From Quercus robur (taxonomy: Eukaryota; Streptophyta; Magnoliopsida; Fagales; Fagaceae): a DNA stretch of 64,000 nt. How positions within the stretch are numbered: the first letter of the stretch is position 1; each line of letters begins with the position of its first letter. The stretch lies in NCBI RefSeq assembly GCF_932294415.1, contig NC_065536.1, positions 59,545,354 through 59,609,353 of the forward strand, written 5' to 3'. The position numbers and the translations under genes were made by a program. This document shows positions 1 to 11,912 of the stretch, piece by piece. The notes under the pieces are model-generated. The model saw nothing but the letters and a program-made list of their open reading frames with translations, ran no database searches and was not told where the DNA came from.

Positions 1-3000
1 AACTGAAAAGATTGGAATGTGCTGGCTGGTTTGAAGTTGCATTGTTTACTTCTGTAGATAATTCCAAAACTAGTGAGGACTACACATAAAGGTTTTTGTA
101 ACTGGTAGTAAAACATTTTCCTTATATTAAGGCAATAATTGGAGGTGCTGTTTATTTAATAATTATATTCGTCACATTTCATCTTGTCTGTGTAGGATCA
201 GAATGTTGTGGATGTTGAGAAATTTAGTTTGATTCGAGCTTGAATCATGGAGAAGCTTCAATGATTTGGTGGAAGTTTTGGTTAACAACATGCTGGGAAA
301 GAGAATAGTCAAATCAGTTCCAATTTCTTTTTCAGTCAAAGTTCAGTTCTGAAGCAAACTCAGAGGTATATAAAAATTAAGAAATATATAAGTATTAAGT
401 ACACATCATTTCTTATTTTTTGTGTGCATAATTTATTAAAGTTGAATCCCTCTTCCCCCAATTGCGATGTACCAAAAAAAAAAAAAATATATATATATAT
501 ATATATATTATAGCGGTATCAAATTATTGAAAAATATTGTGGGCCCTAACTTTACTCAGGTCATGGGCAGTTCTAGTAAAATCCAAAAAGTAATATAGGG
601 GCTCAATGAAGCAATATCGCTGACCGAATACCAAAAATTAATGTCTCCTTGGAAAGAAATACTAGTATTAAAGGTTTCAATCAAATTCCATAAATAAATA
701 AAAAAATAAAAATAAAAAGTTCCAATAAAAAATGCAAAGGGCCTTGTTGTTAAATTTGACACATTTTCATAGACAGAGTGCTTGAGGGTTTGGGAAAAAG
801 GATTGGAAAGGAAGAAAAAAAAAAGATTCCAATCAAAATGCCTGATGAGGAAGAGATGTTATTAATTATAAGCTGAATGATTGTACCTTAAGTTTTAAAG
901 TCCTCATTAAACAATACTAATGCAGGCAATAGTGCTTTAACACTTTTCAGAATGCATTACTTATCTAGTTAGGCACATGGACTGTCCAAATAGACACATG
1001 ATTACCAACTCCAATTGTGGAGGATTCTTGATGCTTTTCTTCTTACGTGGTTAATGTGAAACATGATATGATGACAAAAAAGTAGATGTGTTATCTTCTC
1101 AAGCATTGATGTAATTGCCCTTTTACCTAACGAACGTAGTTCTAGACATAGACATGGTGACAAAAAACTAGTCATGAACTCTCTCATTAGTCATTATTGA
1201 TGATTTGCATTGAGATAATGTCTTCAAACAAGCCACAAGTTTTTGGTGCCTCTCTGACCCACCCCACGCATAATTGCATAGGTAGCCTATACATTGAAAG
1301 ATATCTTCAATACCTGCTCCCGCTGGTCACAATTTGTCAAAGTGAACAGATTTGCATTATTAAAAAAAATGGCAATTCTTACATGGTCCTGGAACACTGC
1401 TCTAGAACCATGGGACCTATTCGAACTCTATAAGACTATTTATGTTTTTTTATGCTGCAAATAAAACTTTGTTTGACATAATTGACCTTCTCATGCGCTT
1501 AGCACATGTGAATTTTATTGAAGCGCCATGTATCCCCTTTTTTTTCCTCTTTAAAAATTGAATCCTTCCATGTTGGTCCAGCCCAATTTACCAGCTCATA
1601 CATTCTGAAAATGAATGAAACAACCATATGAACGCTCAGCAACACAGTTTTCTCGTGATAACATTAAACATTTTTGCAGGAGAGTTAAATAGCGGTCAAC
1701 ATTATCTGGAAACTATTAATTTTTGCCTTGTCTTTTTTTTGTGGGCCCATAATGGGCCTAATTTGACCCGACTTCGCAATGTCGGGAGGTGCACAAATTG
1801 TACATGGTGCATAGAGTACACGCATTTGTGCTAGTACTAGTAGCCAGTTATGGCATTTTCCTTGGCTTGTGTGCTCAGAATGCTTAAGCACATGTTCGTG
1901 GCCCCACACCCGAGTAAGAAGTATATCATAGCCGACATATGCATTATCTTTTTTTTCTTTCTTTCTTTTTTTTATAATAAAAAATGGGAGGAAGTGCGAT
2001 TTGAGTTGACGTCTTTTACTTAGATGTGGTTATAATGACACTCTACTTACTAGGTCCGTGCAAGAGCAGAAGATTCGAATGAGTCATTATCTCTTTTGCA
2101 GTATAATGATCTCATTGTATGGAATGGGAACCCATATGTTGAGAAAAAATTATTGCTTGATTAGTCCTTTGAACGAGATCTCATAGTTTTTAATTTAATC
2201 AGTGGTAAGCTAAGTCCCTTGCCAATGAAGTTAGTAATTGATAAATGCAGCATTAAATTAATAGCTTGTTCAGGCCTTAGTCGTACTCATACCGTGCCCA
2301 GGAAGCACCGGGAATTTTTTTAGTAATCACTTTTAATGTCAGGTGAATTTTCTGGAGTGGCTAGAATGCCAGAATGGTCACCTTTAATTCATTTTGTTTG
2401 GAAGGGAGATGGTGACTTATTAACTTTTCTTTCTGGTTCTTGTGTTGATTGTTAAGAGCAGAGACCATGAAAATAATTTGGATGTGATGGAAGCCTTTTG
2501 AAGAGTATGATTGTGGTGCATAGAGCTTCCAAATCTTTGTCAGCTTTTGCATTCATAGAGAGCACAAGCAGTCGAAAAAAATCTACTACCACGCACTTTT
2601 TTCACAATTTTACGGCAACTTTGATATAACAAATTGTGAGTGATAAAAAAAAGAAATGATAAATTTAGATGAAAGTAATTAATAGTCCATCACAGTCTAC
2701 CATATAAGATATTTGTGAAAAAAATTGTGGTCAAGAAATTTGTGAACCTAATTTGCATGGACTCATACGTGATACATGATACACCCTCTTAAATAACAAA
2801 AACTTTTCAGTAAAAATTAGTCAGAAGGCAGAACTACAAGGTGCTAAGCTGATTGCCGATAACCATTATTACTTATTATATACCAATGTAGCTAAGACCA
2901 CCTTTCAATCTGCCCAGCATTTCCTTCTTTTCTTGTTATAATTACTTCAACATGAAAGATGTTCAATTCCAAGATTGGATACCATTATGAAAAATTGGCG

Positions 3001-3524
3001 AAGTATGCAATGATGAAATCAAATAAAGGACATCAAATTGACACATTAGGCTTTCAGAAAAACTGTCTTTGCTTCTATGATTTTATTTTCTACTCCAATT
3101 ATGCATACTTATACGAAGTCCCGTGATCGAAGGCCATTGAGAAGAACTATGAAACTTAGCAAATTACCATCTTAATAATTTCTTTGTGGGAGAAAAAGCA
3201 TTGAAAGAGAGGCCTCCTCTTGGGCCACATTATAACACTGGGCTTTAAGACCCAGTCCATAAAATGACGAGACATTGTATATCAGGCCACAAAATGCACA
3301 AACATGACGAGGCCCATTTAGGCTAAAAAATGGACGAACGGGCTGAGGGCCCATTGGCCTAATACAGCCATCAGCTGGGGCAACCACACTTGCCAAACAA
3401 AAACCCATAACGGTTTGGACGGATGGGGAGCTTTCAGCATAGTTATAACTTACTAGCTTCAATGCACGCGGGGGGTTCAATGTGATAATTTTTTTATTCA
3501 TCATAATTTGAGGTTTAAGGATAT
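1..3524. other. AT-rich intergenic region, no gene recognised
   Basis: No open frame here has a recognisable protein match, and the short frames are not supported by splice signals or codon structure. The stretch holds A/T runs, a microsatellite near 475-509, and a short GC-richer piece around 3220-3480 that resembles degraded transposon DNA. The first few hundred bases could be the downstream part of a gene lying outside the window, but nothing in the sequence proves it. Confidence 0.5.
474..509. repeat. poly(A) plus (TA)n microsatellite
   Basis: About 14 A residues are followed by about 11 TA units. Just upstream, at about 443-470, lies a short motif (GTTGAATCCC) resembling a Pol III B box, so this could be the tail of an old tRNA-derived SINE. 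That reading is weak because no A box is visible. Confidence 0.6.
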
Positions 3525-3738
3525 ATTTGATGATATTATGCATTTAACTACTATACAGCTAGTTTTCAAAAAAAAAAACTACTATACAGCTAGGAGTATT
3601 ATTAGGCTAACTCCAAAAAATGAACACATTCACATATGAACATATGATTTCAATATTTCTTCGATGTTAATTTTTCGGAGCTAGCCTAATAACACTCATA
3701 GCTACATTGTAGTTCTCAAATGCATAGTATCATCAAAT
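3525..3738. mobile_element. MITE with long terminal inverted repeats
   Basis: The ends are inverted copies of each other: the left arm begins ATTTGATGATATTATGCATT and the right arm is its near-perfect complement ending at 3738. The arms run for about 80 bp, including the shared core TTATTAGGCTA next to a short loop. The left arm contains an extra tandem copy of AACTACTATACAGCTAG (3547-3563 and 3577-3593) separated by an A run. No coding capacity. The transposon superfamily cannot be assigned because a clean target duplication is not visible. Confidence 0.65.
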
Positions 3739-4073
3739 TAGTGGCGGAGCCAAAAATTTGGGTCCAAGGGGGCAAAATTAAAAGACAAGGTTGAAAGTAT
3801 AAAAATTAATTTGAAAAATATTAATCAATATTAATAACAAAGTAAATAAACAAACAACTATATGCTAATGTAATTCTCATACACTTTTTTTTGATACTAT
3901 GTAATTCTCATACACAATCTAACATAAAATGTAGACTTTAATTTATTTTTTCAAACCTAATTTACTTAATCATTTATCCATTGATCTCCCATTCGATTAT
4001 GTAATCGATTTTTGATTATGTTCATTGCAAAAAAAGCTCTTTCAACAGTAGCTATTTCAAAAAAAGCTCTTTC
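3739..4073 (-). pseudogene. hAT transposon 3' end with C-terminal transposase remnant
   Basis: On the minus strand, about 4055 down to 3965 translates to a segment with ATVERAFFAMNIIKNR followed by an RMGDQW-like stretch. This resembles the C-terminal dimerisation domain (Dimer_Tnp_hAT) of plant hAT transposases, where an ATxERxFSxM motif is typical. The element terminus is AGTGGCGGAGCCA at 3740, a typical hAT terminal repeat. The fragment is cut at 4073 where the copia LTR begins. About 33 bp containing the AGCTCTTTCA motif is duplicated at that junction (around 4034-4073). The rest of the transposase is not visible on the far side of the copia element. Confidence 0.6.
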
Positions 4074-4762
4074 ATATATATAATATTGTATATATATATA
4101 TATATATATATATTTAAAGAGTTTTTATAAATATTTTGGAGTCCAATAGAAATTATGAAATCAAGAAATTAAGGGTCACATAAGCTAGGGACATGACAAT
4201 GATATTTATCCAGTCCTAGTGGCTTGTGGGAATATAGTATGGTGGAAGGACATAGATATAAAATTGTATGAAATGGGACCTCATTTGTAATTCTCTAATC
4301 TTCAGGGGTCAATTGCAATGTGTTGATGGACATTATTGCAATATGTAGAAGTTCAGATATTTTCTTGATATGATTGAGAAAATTAAGAAATAATTTTGGA
4401 AAGAGTTTCAAGATAAGTCAATAACGTTCAAAAAGTTATTGATAAAAAATCCTACGGCTGAAGATTAGGATCCCTAAGGATCCCACGTCCAATCTCTCTC
4501 TAGGGTTTTAGAAGTCTACTATAAAATAAGATTTTATAATATCATATTTAGTGGTTGGCCATCAGAACTACTGTGTGATACTGCAGTCTTCTGAAAACTC
4601 AAAAGAAATAGAGAGAGAGACGTGAATACCTTGGGAGGCAACACGCTTGGGTTGCTAAGAGAGGTACGCAATTTTGTTCTATTTAGAATCCATGGTTGTG
4701 TGGTACAACGATCTTTAAATGAAAATATGATTTTTGTTTTATATTGCTTCCGCAAAAACTTT
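4070..4762 (+). repeat. copia 5' LTR, apparently 5'-truncated
   Basis: Near-identical to 10408-11105. The match begins at TTTCATATATATAATATTG and ends at GCTTCCGCAAAAACTTT, just before the primer binding site. The 3' copy seems to start about 480 bp earlier, at TGTTAGAATTATG right after the polypurine tract, so this copy lacks its U3 start and probably its promoter. The alternative is that the family's LTR really begins at the TA-repeat; the usual PPT-TGTTAG arrangement argues against it. Confidence 0.75.
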
Positions 4763-4765
4763 AAG

Positions 4766-4777
4766 TGGTATCAGAGC
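4766..4777 (+). promoter_or_regulatory. Primer binding site, tRNA-iMet
   Basis: TGGTATCAGAGC lies four bases after the 5' LTR. It is complementary to the 3' end of plant initiator methionine tRNA and is the usual primer site of plant copia elements. Confidence 0.92.
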
Positions 4778-5953
4778 AAACCACAATTAATCATGGATTT
4801 TAATTTATTATTTAATATCAATATGCTTGCCGAGATATGTTTCCTATATGCCGTGATTGATATACATATGTGATATGTTAAATATTTTCATTCGGTGAAG
4901 TGGAGAACATCAATTAAAATACCTTGCTTTTGTGCGCCGTAGTAGTGTTGTAAGCCTCCAAATGCTTTATAGATTAGGTTTCATGTGTAGGCTTCATGGA
5001 TTGTCTCTTATGCCTTATATATTGTATATTGCTTTTGTGCGCCGTAGCCTATACATGCTTTACAGATTGTTCTTTTATGGTTTCATATGTAGGCTTCATA
5101 GATTGTCTTTTATGTTATAGATTGTCTTTGATAGATTGTCTATTATGAACCTACATGCATGTATATGTGCTTATCTGTGTGACCTATATTGATATATATT
5201 GGTTCATTGACTCACCCTTTTATATTGATAAAATCTTGAGTATTGCCGAATTAAGGTATTGAATCTCAATTGGTGGGAGTTGTGTTAGACACATAAAGAA
5301 TGATATTTAGTGCATGGACTCACTTTACAGTTGTATCCCAGTGTTGATATATGTTAAGTGCTAAATAGGATAATTTTATAGAATAATTCCTATGGCCCTC
5401 CATTGTCGGTGAATAAAGGTTCTTTTAAATTAAAATTTTGTTGAAGCCAAAAGGATAGACTTGATTTTGGTTTAGTAGTTCCTCTTGTTTACTTCTTGGG
5501 AAGACAGGTGTGTGTATGACTGGTGGGAGTGTGGCTAAAATAGCAACATAATCATACTAGTACATATATCACACTTAGATAATGGTTTGCACTTATCCAA
5601 ATAAACATGACCACTAAAATAGTGTAAAACATGTTTGATTTGGAGGCCAAAAGTAAATCGGGAGTCATAGATAAATTAAATAAAATTAGAAACATGAGAT
5701 GAAATTATGATGAATAGTATCTATTTGCCTTTATATGGTGTGCACAGTATATTTCAAAAGAAATTATTGGAGCATGCAAGGTAAGGGTTCCCGATGCCCA
5801 CTTCGAACTATTTATGAATATAATTGTTATATTCTGTTCTGGGAATCTATGATATTTTGTTCTTGTGGGAGGTACCATTAGTTATTCAAAAACCTAAATA
5901 TGATGGATATATGTATGTGAAAATATTATTTTGTATTATTTTGCAGATTCATT
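4778..5953 (+). other. copia untranslated leader
   Basis: About 1.2 kb between primer binding site and gag start with no long open frame. It contains a local repetition of short phrases based on TAGGCTTCAT and AGATTGTCTTTTATG (about 4960-5150). A long leader is common in plant copia elements and would hold packaging and dimerisation signals; none can be pinpointed here. Confidence 0.6.
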
Positions 5954-8194
5954 ATGACCAATTTTAATCCCTTAGCTAAGATTTTGGATGAAAATCGATT
6001 GTCTGGACCAAACTATGTAGATTGGAAAAGGAACCTAATCATTGTTCTCACTGCTGATAAGATAGCTTATGTCCTTAATACTGAGGCACCAGAACTTGCT
6101 TTAGCTGATGCCACTGAGGCGCAAAAAGATGCATTTAATAAGTGGCATGAGGCTGATGAAATGGCTAAATGCTACATAATGGCCTCTATGACCAATGTGT
6201 TGCAAAAACAATGCCAAGGCCTAGTTACAGCACAAGATATGATGCTGCACCTCAAAGAGATGTTTGGAGAACAAAGCAGAAGTGCACGGCAAACTGCTAT
6301 GAAAAATCTCATGTCCACCAAAATGGTGGAAGGAACTCCAGTTCGGGAACATGTCCTGAAGATGATTTCTTTCATCAATGAACTGGATATGCTTGGTGCA
6401 GAAATTGATAGTGAGACCCAAGTTGATGTGATCCTAGCATCTTTACCTGATTCTTTTAATCAGTTTATCATGAACTATAACATGAATAAGATGGTAGTGA
6501 CTTTGTCAGAGCTGCTCAATATGTTGAAAGCAGCTGAGGATCTCATCAAGAAAGAAAAGCCTACTGTAATGTTGGCTGAAAAATCTGATTCTTCTCTTAA
6601 GTTTAAGCCTAAGGGTAAGAACTTTAAGAGAAAAGGGTCTCAGTCATTCAATAAGGCTCAAGGTGACAAAGTGAATAAGGACACTGAGAAAAAGAAAGCA
6701 AAAGGAAATTGTTTCCATTGTGGTAAGCCTGGTCATTGGAAGAGAAACTGTCGCCATTATTTGGCTTCTCTGAAGAATGACAAACCTGCAGAAGGTATGC
6801 CTAATTTGCTCGTTATTGAAACAAATTTAATGGATGGTCCATTTGATTCTTGGTGTGTAGATTCTGGTACAATCTCACACATTTGCAATGTGTTGCAGGG
6901 GTTCAAGGAGACCCGAAGGCTAAATGAAGGGGAGGTGATCCTAAAGATGGGGACTGGTGCAACTGTTGCAGCCATTGCCATTGGAACCTTTTATTTAGAA
7001 TTATCTTCTAGTAGAACTCTTGTTTTAGAAGATTGCTTATATGTGCCAGAAGTGCGAAGAAATTTAGTTTCAGTTTCAAAACTTGGTTGTTCAGGATATT
7101 CATTTCTTTTTACTTCTAAACTTGTTGTTAAGTTTAATAATAAATTTGTAACTTCTGGCATTTTACAAGATGGTCTTTATTTTTTGAGTTCTATTGATAA
7201 TTCTATTAATTGTGTTGAGAATGATATTGCTGCCAGTGTGTTATCTCTTAAAAGAAAAAGAGATGTTAATCCTACCTATTTGTGGCACTTAAGGCTTGGT
7301 CATATCAATATTGACCGAATCAATAGATTGGTAAGGGATGGGCCATTGAATCTTTTGAAGGTAGAGCCTTATCCAATTTGTGAGCCTTGCTTACAAGGGA
7401 AAATGACCAAAAGTCCCTTTACAGGAAAGGGAGCTAGAGCCACTGATGTATTAGGATTAATACACACTGATGTTTGTGGTCCTATGAATCACATGGCAAG
7501 AGGTGGTTTCTATTACTTCATTACTTTCATTGATGATTATTCTAGGTATGGCTATTTGTACCTAATGAAACATAAATCTGAATCCTTTGAAAAGTTCAAA
7601 GAATTTCGTAATGAGGTTGAGAAACAAGCTGGAAAATGCATAAAAGTTCTTCACTCCGATAGAGGAGGAGAATACCTCTTGGATCAATTTAAGCAATATC
7701 TAAAGGAAAATGGGATTATTTCTCAATTGACTCCCCCTGCCACACCTCAACATAATGGTGTAGCTGAAAGAAGAAATAGAACCTTATTAGATATGGTTCG
7801 TTCTATGATGAGCATGTCAGAGTTGCCAATTTCATTTTGGGGTTATGCTTTGGAGACTGCTGTTTATTTATTAAATAGAGTCCCTACCAAATCAGTTCCT
7901 AATACCCCATATGAGTTATGGACTGGTAAGAAACCAAGTCTAAATCACTTAAAGATATGGGGTTGTCCAGCACATGTTAGAAAGTCTAATATGGATAAGC
8001 TAGGACTTAGGAGTGATGGATGTCTATTTGTTGGCTATCCCAAGATGTCTACTGGTTTCTATTTTTACAATCCTAGTGAGCAAAAAGTGTTTGTGAGCAG
8101 GAATGCTATTTTTCTTGAGGAAGATTATAGCTTAAATGAAAGTAGAGCAAAGTTTCTCTTGATGAAAAAATTGATAACCCAATGGCTGAGTTGA
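5954..8194 (+). pseudogene. copia gag-protease-integrase (first part of gag-pol)
   Basis: The reading frame gives 746 residues. The N-terminal third is a UBN2-type gag. A CCHC zinc knuckle ([14 protein letters not shown]) starts at about residue 253. The retroviral-type aspartic protease has DSG at about residue 303. The pre-integrase HHCC zinc domain (HLRLGH ... CEPCLQGK) lies near residues 443-480. The integrase catalytic triad is D506, D569 and E605, a proper DD35E spacing. The frame runs off after about residue 732 into a short out-of-frame tail: a one-base indel near 8150-8165 shifts the polyprotein into the frame of the next entry, with which it overlaps. In an intact copia element both halves form one polyprotein of about 1,300 residues cleaved by its own protease. 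Confidence 0.92.
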
Positions 8195-9918
8195 ATGAGA
8201 ATAATGAAGAGCAAGTAATAGTGCCTACTGAACCAAGCAAAATACAAGAAACTCGACGTAGTAAAAGGACTATCAGGCCTCCAGTTAGACTCACTTTGTT
8301 AAATGAGATTTATCTAATGGAGTCAGAGGAGCATGATAATGATCCTTTTACTTATCAAGAAGCAATGACTGATAAGGACGTTGAGAATTGGAAAAGGGCC
8401 ATGGAATCAGAGATGGACTCAATGTATACCAACCAGGTCTGGACCTTAGTAGACAAACCAGAAGGTATTAAGCCTATTGGTTGTAAATGGGTCTACAAAA
8501 GGAAGATAGGACCTAATGGTAAGGTGGAGACCTATAAAGCTAGGCTAGTGGCAAAAGGGTATAATCAAAAGGCTGGAATTGATTATGAGGAAACTTTTTC
8601 ACCAGTAGCCATGCTAAAGTCCATAAGGATTCTATTGTCAATTGCTGCACATTTTGATTATGAGATATGGCAAATGGATGTTAAAACAGCTTTCTTGAAT
8701 GGACACATTCGAGAAGAAATTTTTATGGACCAGCCAGAAGGTTTCATATCTCATGGTCAAGAATCAAAAGTGTGCAAGTTGATGAGATCTATATATGGCC
8801 TAAAGCAAGCATCACATAGTTGGAACATCCGTTTTGATGAGGCAATCAAATCGTTTGGTTTCTCACAAAATATGGATGAACCATGTGTTTACAAAAAGGT
8901 TAGTGGGAGCACTATTACATTTTTAGTTCTTTATGTAGATGACATACTACTCATTGGCAATGATGTAGGAGCAATGTCATCTATAAAAATATGGTTATCA
9001 AGTCACTTTGCAATGAAAGATCTTGGTGAAGCGTCCTATATACTCGGAATCAAATTGTTTAGAGACCGAAAGAAAAGGTTATTGGGACTTTCACAAGTCA
9101 ATTATATTGACAAGATATTGGCTAGGTTTAGCATGCAAGATTCCAAGAAAGGGTTTTCACCTTTTAGACATGGAATTCATCTCTCTAATCAAATGTGTCC
9201 TAAAACACAAGAAGAGAGAGAGAAAATGAGAAACTGTCCTTATGCTTCGGCTGTAGGAAGTCTCATGTATGCAATGCTTTGCACTAGACCAGACATTTGT
9301 TATGCAATGAGCATTGTGAGTAGATGTCAATCCAATCCAGGTTCTGAGCATTGGACAGCAGTGAAACATATCCTCAAATATTTAAATAGGACCAAACATT
9401 ATTTCTTGGTGTTTGGTGGTGAGGATTTGACTGTCCAAGGGTATACAGATTCTGATTTTCAATCTGATATTGATGATAGAAAATCAATTTCTAGATTTGT
9501 GTTCACTCTTGGCAAGGGAGCAATAAGTTGGAGAAGTTGCAAGCAAGATACTACTGCAGACTCTACTACAGAAGCAGAGTATATAGCTGCAAGTGAAGCT
9601 GCAAAGGAAGCTGTGTGGATTTGCAAGTTCATTCAAGAACTTGAAGTTGTTCCTTCTATTGAGTCACCCATTACTATCTATTGTGACAATAATGGGGCTA
9701 TTGCAAATGCAGTAGAACCAAGGGCTCATCAAAGGACAAAACATATTGCACGTAAATATCACTTGATACGTGATATTATACAAAGAGGTGATGTAGCAAT
9801 AACAAAGATTGCCTCTACCAATAATGTTGCAGATCCACTCACAAAGGCATTGTCTCAAAAAGTGTTTGAGAAACATTTGGAAGCAATGGGTATTAAATAC
9901 ATGTATGATTGGTTTTGA
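8182..9918 (+). pseudogene. copia reverse transcriptase-RNase H (second part of gag-pol)
   Basis: This 578-residue frame continues the polyprotein after the frameshift. The reverse transcriptase (RVT_2) has WQMDVKTAFLNG near residue 165 and the catalytic YVDD at residues 251-254. RNase H follows, with the TDSD motif at about residue 422 and STTEAEYIA and YCDNNGA further on. The true frame extends a little upstream of 8182, so the ATG at 8182 is an internal methionine and not a natural start. Domains look complete and the stop lies 15 bp before the 3' LTR. Apart from the frameshift no disabling change was seen, which fits the high LTR identity. Confidence 0.92.
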
Positions 9919-9920
9919 GT

Positions 9921-9932
9921 GCAAGTGGGAGA
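9921..9932 (+). promoter_or_regulatory. Polypurine tract
   Basis: GCAAGTGGGAGA immediately precedes TTGTTAGAAT. An AGTGGGAGATTGTTAG-like junction is the usual plus-strand primer and LTR start in plant copia elements, and it fixes the 3' LTR start. Confidence 0.8.
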
Positions 9933-9933
9933 T

Positions 9934-10425
9934 TGTTAGAATTATGTGCCCTCAAAAACAATACTGTGCATTTTTATTTGATGATAAAATTCTATTTTCA
10001 CATTTATAATTTTTATAGGTATATTTCATTGTTTAAATGTGGCATGTGATGTCACCTCTGTAGGAAAAATCATGTTAATGGTTAAGGAACCAAAGACAGG
10101 GAGTAATGATTTTTCATATATTATTAAATTGTTCTAGGCTGTGGATATTAATTGAATATTACCATTGAAGCCTACACTTGTTGTGCTGCTATATGATAGG
10201 ATGATTTACTCCATCATTGAAGTAGTGACTTTAAGCAAACAAGTGGGTGTAATGTAACAAGTACATACACTGAATTGGATCCGATCAAGAACAACTTATG
10301 GAGTGATCATTGTTATTTAAAAGGTTGTTCTATCGCAATTTTTCTATTGTCCTCAAACATGAGGGGTTTGTGTATATTTATTTATTATGCACATAACTTT
10401 GACAATGTTTTTTCATATATATAAT

Positions 10426-10456
<31 letters not shown>

Positions 10457-11105
10457 TTAAAGAGTTTTTATAAATATTTTGGAGTCCAATAGAAATTATG
10501 AAATCAAGAAATTAAGGGTCACATAAGCTAGAGACATGACAATGATATTTATCCAGTCCTAGTGGCTTGTGGGAATATAGTATGGTGGAAGGACATAGAT
10601 ATAAAATTGTATGAAATGGGACCTCATTTGTAATTCTCTAATCTTCAGGGGTCAATTGCAATGTGTTGATGGACATTATTGCAATATGTAGAAGTTCAGA
10701 TATTTTCTTGATATGATTGAGAAAATTAAGAAATAATTTTGGAAAGAGTTTCAAGATAAGTCAATAACGTTCAAAAAGTTATTGATAAAAAATCCTACGG
10801 CTAAAGATTAGGATCCCTAAGGATCCCACGTCCAATCTCTCTCTAGGGTTTTAGAAGTCTACTATAAAATAAGATTTTATAATATCATATTTAGTGGTTG
10901 GCCATCAGAACTACTGTGTGATACTGCAGTCTTCTGAAAACTCAAAAGAAATAGAGAGAGAGACGTGAATACCTTGGGAGGCAACACGCTTGGGTTGCTA
11001 AGAGAGGTACGCAATTTTGTTCTATTTAGAATCCATGGTTGTGTGGTACAACGATCTTTAAATGAAAATATGATTTTTGTTTTATATTGCTTCCGCAAAA
11101 ACTTT
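9934..11105 (+). repeat. copia 3' LTR, full length
   Basis: About 1,170 bp from TGTTAGAATTATG after the polypurine tract to CGCAAAAACTTT. The last ~690 bp match the 5' copy; the first ~480 bp have no counterpart at the 5' end. It contains a (TA)n run near 10431-10456. The minus-strand open frame inside it (10877-11098) is identical to one in the 5' copy and is only a by-product of LTR identity. Confidence 0.82.
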
Positions 11106-11214
11106 CAATTCTAATATTGTAAATTTATCCTTATCACTCATTAATACACATATCTCATGGGATCCTTTCCTGCCTTCAGCTTTCTCCCCATCTAGGCGGA
11201 GATGCCAACAGGTC

Positions 11215-11912
11215 AGAAGATGAAGTCGTCAACTTAACAACTTCATCTTGTGTGAAGTCGTCAGTTTAGAGATTGACAACTTCATCTTGTGTGAAGTCGT
11301 TAGCTTAGAGACTGACGGCTTCAATCTTCAGCTTAGAGACTAACGGCTTCATCTTGCGTAAAGTCTTCAGCTTAGAGACTGACGGCTTCATCTTCAGCTT
11401 CATCTTGCGTGAAGTCTTCAGCTTAGAGACTGACAGCTTCATCTTTCGTGAAGTCTTCATCTTAGAGACTGACGGCTTTATCTTTCATGAAATCTTCAGC
11501 TTAGAGACTGACGGCTTCATCTTTCGTGAAGTCTTCAACTTAGAGACTGACGGCTTCATCTTGCGTGAAGTCTTCAGCTTAGAGACTGACGGCTTCATCT
11601 TTTGTGAAGTCTTCACCTTAGTGGCTTCATCTTTCGTGAAGTCTTCATCTTAGTGGCTTCATCTTTCGTGAAGCCTTCAGCTTGGAGACTGATGGCTTCA
11701 TCTTGCATGAAGTCTTCAGTTTAGAGACTGATGGCTTCATCTTTTGTGAAATCTTCAGCTTAGAGACTGACGGCTTCATCTTGCGTGAAGTCTTCAGCTT
11801 AGAGACTAATGGCTTCATCTTTTGTGAAGTCTTCAGTTTAAAGACTGACGGCTTCATCTTGTGTGAAGTCTTCAGCTTAGAGACTGATGGCTTCATCTTG
11901 TGTGAAGTCGCC
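11215..11912. repeat. 39-bp minisatellite array
   Basis: About 17 imperfect copies of a 39-bp unit of the form CTTCATCTTGCGTGAAG followed by TCTTCAGCTTAGAGACTGACGG, with shorter variant units at 11615-11660. Because 39 is divisible by three, the array is open in several frames on both strands (SLETDGF repeats on plus, KMKPSVSKL repeats on minus). Each unit has a short inverted repeat, CTTCA...TGAAG. No start context or homology supports a real protein. It lies 110 bp beyond the copia 3' LTR. Confidence 0.9.

Larger units (their letters stand above)
4070..11105 (+). mobile_element. Ty1/copia LTR retrotransposon, nearly intact
   Basis: The element has a 5' LTR copy, a tRNA-iMet primer binding site, gag-pol in the order gag, protease, integrase, reverse transcriptase, RNase H (the copia order), a polypurine tract and a 3' LTR. 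The shared ~690 bp of the two LTR copies show only about two substitutions plus a TA-repeat length difference, so insertion was recent. Two defects are visible: one frameshift between integrase and reverse transcriptase, and a 5' LTR shorter than the 3' LTR. No convincing target duplication is seen, as expected if the 5' end was lost. Confidence 0.93.

Noticed and set aside
3172..3543. 123-codon minus-strand frame
   Set aside because: No recognisable domain, AT-skewed ends overlapping a MITE arm, and no splice or promoter support. It is probably degraded transposon DNA.
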